DNA from: an uncultured Eubacteriales bacterium
GTDB lineage: Bacteria > Bacillota_A > Clostridia > Oscillospirales > Oscillospiraceae
Reading direction: 5' to 3'
DNA: 8,785 nucleotides
Assembly (NCBI GenBank): GCA_949747935.1
Contig: CATKHE010000200.1
Span: 1 to 8,785 of the forward strand
Part shown: positions 5,827 to 8,785 of the stretch, piece after piece
How positions within the stretch are numbered: position 1 is the stretch's first letter
Layout: each line of letters opens with the position of its first letter
Made by a program: the position numbers and the translations under genes
Notes under the pieces: generated by a model
What the model was told of the DNA's origin: nothing
What the model saw: the letters and a program-made list of their open reading frames with translations, nothing else
The model's database searches: none

Positions 5827-5863
5827 GAAAATGTCAGCATGCCCAAGGCATTTTTCCGTTTTT
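5827..5863. terminator. Hairpin with A- and T-tracts after the GNAT gene (probable bidirectional terminator)
   Basis: AAAATGTC (5828-5835) pairs with GGCATTTT (5847-5854) using one G·U wobble, with an 11-nt loop. A shorter alternative is ATGCC (5839-5843) with GGCAT (5847-5851) around a 3-nt loop, followed directly by TTTT, CCG and TTTTT. It starts 10 nt after the GNAT stop. Read from the other strand it has the sequence to end the SLH gene as well. Confidence 0.6.
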
Positions 5864-5871
5864 CAAGCAGC

Positions 5872-5914
5872 GCGCCCCATTCGCCGGACGGTATCCCTCC
5901 GGCGAATGGGGTGC
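5872..5914. terminator. Long 17-bp hairpin between convergent GNAT and SLH genes
   Basis: The arms 5872-5888 and 5898-5914 form 17 pairs including one G·U wobble. The inner 14 pairs are perfect: CCCCATTCGCCGGA with TCCGGCGAATGGGG. The loop is 9 nt. It lies 30 nt beyond the SLH stop codon on the minus strand. There is no U-tract on the minus strand and only ATTTCATCTT on the plus strand, so it may act as an RNA-end stabiliser or a poor terminator. Confidence 0.5.
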
Positions 5915-5943
5915 ATTTCATCTTATCCCGGGATATTGACGGC

Positions 5944-8785
5944 TCAGTAGGTCAGAACCCGGTGGATCATCTGGGCCATATCCACCCGGGTCAGGGGCTG
6001 GTGGGGCTCCAGCCGACCGCCGCTGACGGGCAGATAGCCCTTCTGCATCGCGAAGGACATCGCCCCCTGGGCGTAGCCGCCGACGTCGCCGCCGTCCAGA
6101 TAGTTATACAGATAGCTGGCATTTCCGTCATAGGAATCCATCCCCACCGCCCGCATGGTCCGCTGAATCATGCACACGGCGTCCTGTCGGGTCAGCGTGC
6201 CCTCCGGATTGAAATATCCCCCGCCGACGCCGCCCACAATGTCCAGGGAGTAGAGCGTGTTCACCGCCTGAGCGTAGTAGGCGCTGTCGGGCACGTCATG
6301 GAACACCCCCCGGTTGGAGGTGGGATTCAGCTCAAAGGCCTGATACACCATTTTGGCAAAATCTCCCCGGCGGATGGAGTACTCCGGCCCAAACTGGCTG
6401 GGACCCATGCCGTCGGTCACGCCGATCTCCCGGCAGAAGTCCACCGCCGCCCGCTGGTCGTCGCTGTAGCCGCTCATATCGTTAAAATAGGAGGAGCCGT
6501 AAACGGGAGAGACATTGATGAGCACCTCGCCGTCGAAGGTGGTGCCGTTGGAATTGGTGCCGGTATAGGGAATCACCACCGTTCCGGTGTAGCCGGCGCG
6601 GGGTACAAAGGTCAGTTCAGAGATCAGGCTGTCCCGCCCGCTGGCGTTGTACACGGTTCCGGCGGCCGCCCGGCTCCCGTGGCGCATAGGGCTGCTGTAC
6701 TGATAGTACAGATAGCCCATGTCGGAGGAGGGCAGGGAGTCAAACTTGATGGAACGCAGGGTGCGGGTGCCCTCCCGGAAGTCCTGGCTGTCGAAGTGGA
6801 CAGGGACAGTGCGGGTGTAATAGGACGCCGTAGCGTCCGCCGCCGCCCGGTCCACCACAACCTCCACCGTACCGGTGAAGGTGCCGCCCCCCTTGGAGGT
6901 GGCGGTGAAGTCGATATATGCTGTGCCCATAAAGTTCTTATTGGGGACAAAGGCCACCTGGTTCAGGCTGCTGGCGGAGATGGAGGTGCTGCTGGAGCTG
7001 ATCCGCGTTCCCTTGCTGGTGGTGGAACGGTAGTTGCGGTAGAGGTCGCCCTGGCTGGTGGAGGGAATGCTGAAACGGACCGAGGAGACGTCCTCTCTGC
7101 TGTCCCACTGGGAGAGGCTGTCGAAGTCCTCCCGGTCGAACTTGGCCGCACCGTTGCTGGGCGTGGTGTATCGGATCGTCCAGTCGGTGACGCCGCTGGA
7201 GCTGATACTGATCACGCCGTCGAAGGAGTCGCCGTTGGAGGCGTAGCCCACAAAGGGGATATCCACCGTGCCGAAGAAGCCGCTGGCCGCCTTGAAGGAC
7301 AGCCGGCTGATCCGGTTGGAGTTGGAGGTGTTGGCGTAATATCTGGTCCCCGTGGAACTGACCCGGCTGTTGGTATTGTGATAAATCGAGCCCTCGTCAT
7401 AGCGGTCAGGCAGCTCCTGGAAGATGATATAGTTCAGGGTACGCCCTGTCAGGTCCCGGCACAGGCTGGTGAAATCGCTGTTGAGGAAGCTCACCGACCG
7501 GCCCGGAGAACAGGTGTATCGGATGTCGCCGGTGCCGCTGCTGCCCCGGACGTTGATCTCCACCCGGCCGGAGAAGCGGTTGCCGTCCTTGTCCCAGGCG
7601 GTGAAGGGAAGGCGGATGGTCCCGGTGAAGTCGGAGGCGGGGACGAAGACGATACGCTCCAGGCGGGGGGCCCGGGTGCCGTAGAAGTAGTCGGTGCCGG
7701 CGGTGACCCGGCTGCCCGTGCTGGAGGCGGAGCGGTAGTCGTAATACAGCGTGCCCTGAGAGGAGTCGGGCAGGTAGTCAAACTGGATCGAGCTCAGGGT
7801 GTCGCCCCCGGGGAGAACCTGCTGGCGATAGTCCTCAAAATCCCGGTCATCAAAGCTGATTGCGCCGCCATTGGCAGTGTTGTAGACCGGGCCGCCCACA
7901 CTGATGGCGCTGCTGTCCCGCACATAGATGCTGATCTGACCGGAGTAGATGGCGCTGGACGAGCCCGCGCCCCGGGCGGTGTAGTAGACAGTTACCGTAC
8001 TGTTGGAGACTCCCGGGGCTGGGACAAACCAGATGTCGTCCAGCTCCTTCCGGGTGTACTGCCTGTTAGTGGAGATGATGCTGCCATAGTTGCTAGCACT
8101 GACATAGTTGGTGTACAGGGTTCCTTGGCGCTGGGCGGGCTGGGTGAAGGTGACGCTGCTCAAGCTGACGCCGTGAAGCTCCTGACAGACCCGGTCGAAC
8201 TCCGCGCCGCTGAAACGCACCGGAGTGTTGTAGCCGGTGGACAGGGAAAGGGCGGAGGCGCTGCCCTTGGGCTTCACCGTGAGCAGGATGCGGCAGGAGT
8301 AATTCTCATACCGGTCTGAGACAGCGGTGTAATAGATGACTACCGTGCCGCCGGTGAAGTCCGGCTTGGGGACAAAGGTAACCTTTGACAGGTCCTTCTG
8401 GCCGATGCCGGGGGTCAGATAGAAGTTCTCCGCCTGGGCCACACCCTGGCCGGGCTCCGCCTCGGAGTGGTAGTTGTAATAGAGGGTGCCCATACTGGTG
8501 TCCACCCGCATGCCGGTGAGGTGGGACAGCCGTCCCCCGGCCTGAAGGCGGAAATCAGACTTCAGATCGCTGAAATTCAACAGATCCGTCACCTTAATGG
8601 GGTCGTCCGTCAGATCGATGGTGGACTCCGGATCGGCCTCCACCTCCACAGTGACGCTGGCCTCATAGATTCCGCCGCTGACAAATGCGGTGAGGGTGGT
8701 CTTGCCGGGTCCCCGGCCCACGATCCGGCTGCCGCTGTATTCGGCCACGTCGGTGTTCAGCGACTGCCAGCTCACCGTCTTCCCC
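5944..8785 (-). CDS. Large SLH-domain surface protein with Ig-like domain and six repeated modules (5'-truncated by window edge)
   Basis: The C-terminal part, about 946 residues, of a cell-surface protein; the start lies beyond the right edge. The frame is open to the edge, and the GTG at 8775 is an internal Val codon in a continuing domain. Numbering from that codon, residues 1-47 end a BIG2-type Ig-like domain (VSWQSLNTDVAEYSGSRIVG, then GPGKTTLTAFV). Six diverged modules follow at about 57-168, 180-286, 297-409, 418-526, 535-642 and 650-757. Three SLH domains at about 763-816, 823-878 and 887-943 should anchor the protein to a secondary cell-wall polymer. Their TRAE-type tetrads read RRGD, TRQD and TRVD. 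The likely role is S-layer-associated, adhesin-like or structural. The modules resemble cadherin-like or other beta-sandwich surface repeats, but I cannot name the family. No enzymatic motif is seen in the visible part. The gene ends at TGA 5946-5944. Confidence 0.9.
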   Translation of the reverse strand, partial: GKTVSWQSLNTDVAEYSGSRIVGRGPGKTTLTAFVSGGIYEASVTVEVEADPESTIDLTDDPIKVTDLLNFSDLKSDFRLQAGGRLSHLTGMRVDTSMGTLYYNYHSEAEPGQGVAQAENFYLTPGIGQKDLSKVTFVPKPDFTGGTVVIYYTAVSDRYENYSCRILLTVKPKGSASALSLSTGYNTPVRFSGAEFDRVCQELHGVSLSSVTFTQPAQRQGTLYTNYVSASNYGSIISTNRQYTRKELDDIWFVPAPGVSNSTVTVYYTARGAGSSSAIYSGQISIYVRDSSAISVGGPVYNTANGGAISFDDRDFEDYRQQVLPGGDTLSSIQFDYLPDSSQGTLYYDYRSASSTGSRVTAGTDYFYGTRAPRLERIVFVPASDFTGTIRLPFTAWDKDGNRFSGRVEINVRGSSGTGDIRYTCSPGRSVSFLNSDFTSLCRDLTGRTLNYIIFQELPDRYDEGSIYHNTNSRVSSTGTRYYANTSNSNRISRLSFKAASGFFGTVDIPFVGYASNGDSFDGVISISSSGVTDWTIRYTTPSNGAAKFDREDFDSLSQWDSREDVSSVRFSIPSTSQGDLYRNYRSTTSKGTRISSSSTSISASSLNQVAFVPNKNFMGTAYIDFTATSKGGGTFTGTVEVVVDRAAADATASYYTRTVPVHFDSQDFREGTRTLRSIKFDSLPSSDMGYLYYQYSSPMRHGSRAAAGTVYNASGRDSLISELTFVPRAGYTGTVVIPYTGTNSNGTTFDGEVLINVSPVYGSSYFNDMSGYSDDQRAAVDFCREIGVTDGMGPSQFGPEYSIRRGDFAKMVYQAFELNPTSNRGVFHDVPDSAYYAQAVNTLYSLDIVGGVGGGYFNPEGTLTRQDAVCMIQRTMRAVGMDSYDGNASYLYNYLDGGDVGGYAQGAMSFAMQKGYLPVSGGRLEPHQPLTRVDMAQMIHRVLTY
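6505..8607 (-). repeat. Six tandem protein modules of about 110 residues
   Basis: Approximate nucleotide spans, in reading order, are 8607-8272, 8238-7918, 7887-7549, 7524-7198, 7173-6850 and 6828-6505. Each module has a DF-type start (SGAEFD, DDRDFE, LNSDFT, REDFDS, SQDFRE), then a G-x-L/I-Y tract (GTLYYNY, GTLYTNY, GTLYYDY, GSIYHNT, GDLYRNY, GYLYYQY), then FVP or a variant (FKAA in module 4), then a G-T-V/I strand and a final V-x-I-x-V strand. The G-x-L-Y tracts are 111 to 123 residues apart. The copies are well diverged, so this is an old protein-level expansion and not a recent DNA duplication. Confidence 0.85.

Noticed and set aside
5821..8319. Open frame of 832 codons on the plus strand opposite the SLH protein gene
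   Set aside because: It is an antisense shadow of a GC-biased gene. Its translation is low-complexity, rich in Gly, Val, Ala and His, with no domain pattern, and the opposite strand encodes clear SLH and repeat domains. It also runs through both intergenic hairpins.
1..8785. CRISPR array, tRNA, rRNA or phage/transposase genes
   Set aside because: I saw no regularly spaced identical repeats, no cloverleaf or rRNA-like stretch, and no transposase, integrase or phage structural motifs in the credible reading frames.

Overview
The window looks like chromosomal DNA from a GC-rich, low-competence-style Firmicute of the gut Clostridia type (Oscillospiraceae-like: Flavonifractor, Oscillibacter and similar). 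The reasons are the high GC content with strongly GC-biased third positions, Firmicute-type Shine-Dalgarno sequences (GGAGG, GAGAGG, AAAGGGG), TATAAT-type promoters, a ComFB-family protein, and cell-surface proteins with SLH and LysM domains. The taxonomic call is an inference from these features, not from a marker gene.

Layout. (1) 1-1279 (+): the 3' part of a family-3 aldehyde dehydrogenase, cut by the left edge. (2) 1280-1318: a bidirectional terminator hairpin. (3) 1330-2364 (-): a secreted protein with an unassigned N-terminal domain and two C-terminal LysM domains, transcribed from a clear promoter that has two overlapping palindromes at its predicted transcription start. (4) 2503-2778 (-): a small ComFB-family protein. 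(5) 2779-2978: a divergent intergenic region with promoters facing both ways and a 9-bp inverted repeat placed upstream of both. (6) 2979-5178 (+): a two-gene operon, a tandem-repeat DUF1538 membrane protein followed 13 nt later by a tandem PII-like signalling protein. (7) 5186-5229: a compact double-hairpin palindromic element. (8) 5257-5817 (+): a GNAT acetyltransferase. (9) 5818-5943: a convergent intergenic region with two hairpin structures. (10) 5944-8785 (-): the 3' part of a large surface protein, cut by the right edge, with a bacterial Ig-like domain fragment, six repeated modules of about 110 residues, and three SLH domains at the C-terminus.

How the parts may work together. The best candidate for an under-described system is the DUF1538/PII pair. 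A membrane transporter-like protein with two homologous halves is co-transcribed with a PII-like protein that also has two homologous halves. By analogy with AmtB-GlnK this suggests a transporter gated by a nucleotide- or metabolite-sensing PII partner. As I recall, DUF1538 proteins have been reported as cation/proton antiporters (UmpAB of Halomonas), so PII control of cation flux is a reasonable but untested idea. The divergent ComFB-family gene belongs to a family reported, again from memory, to include cyclic-dinucleotide receptors, and it may share an operator with this operon. The remaining genes look like ordinary metabolic (aldehyde dehydrogenase, acetyltransferase) and cell-envelope (LysM, SLH) functions.
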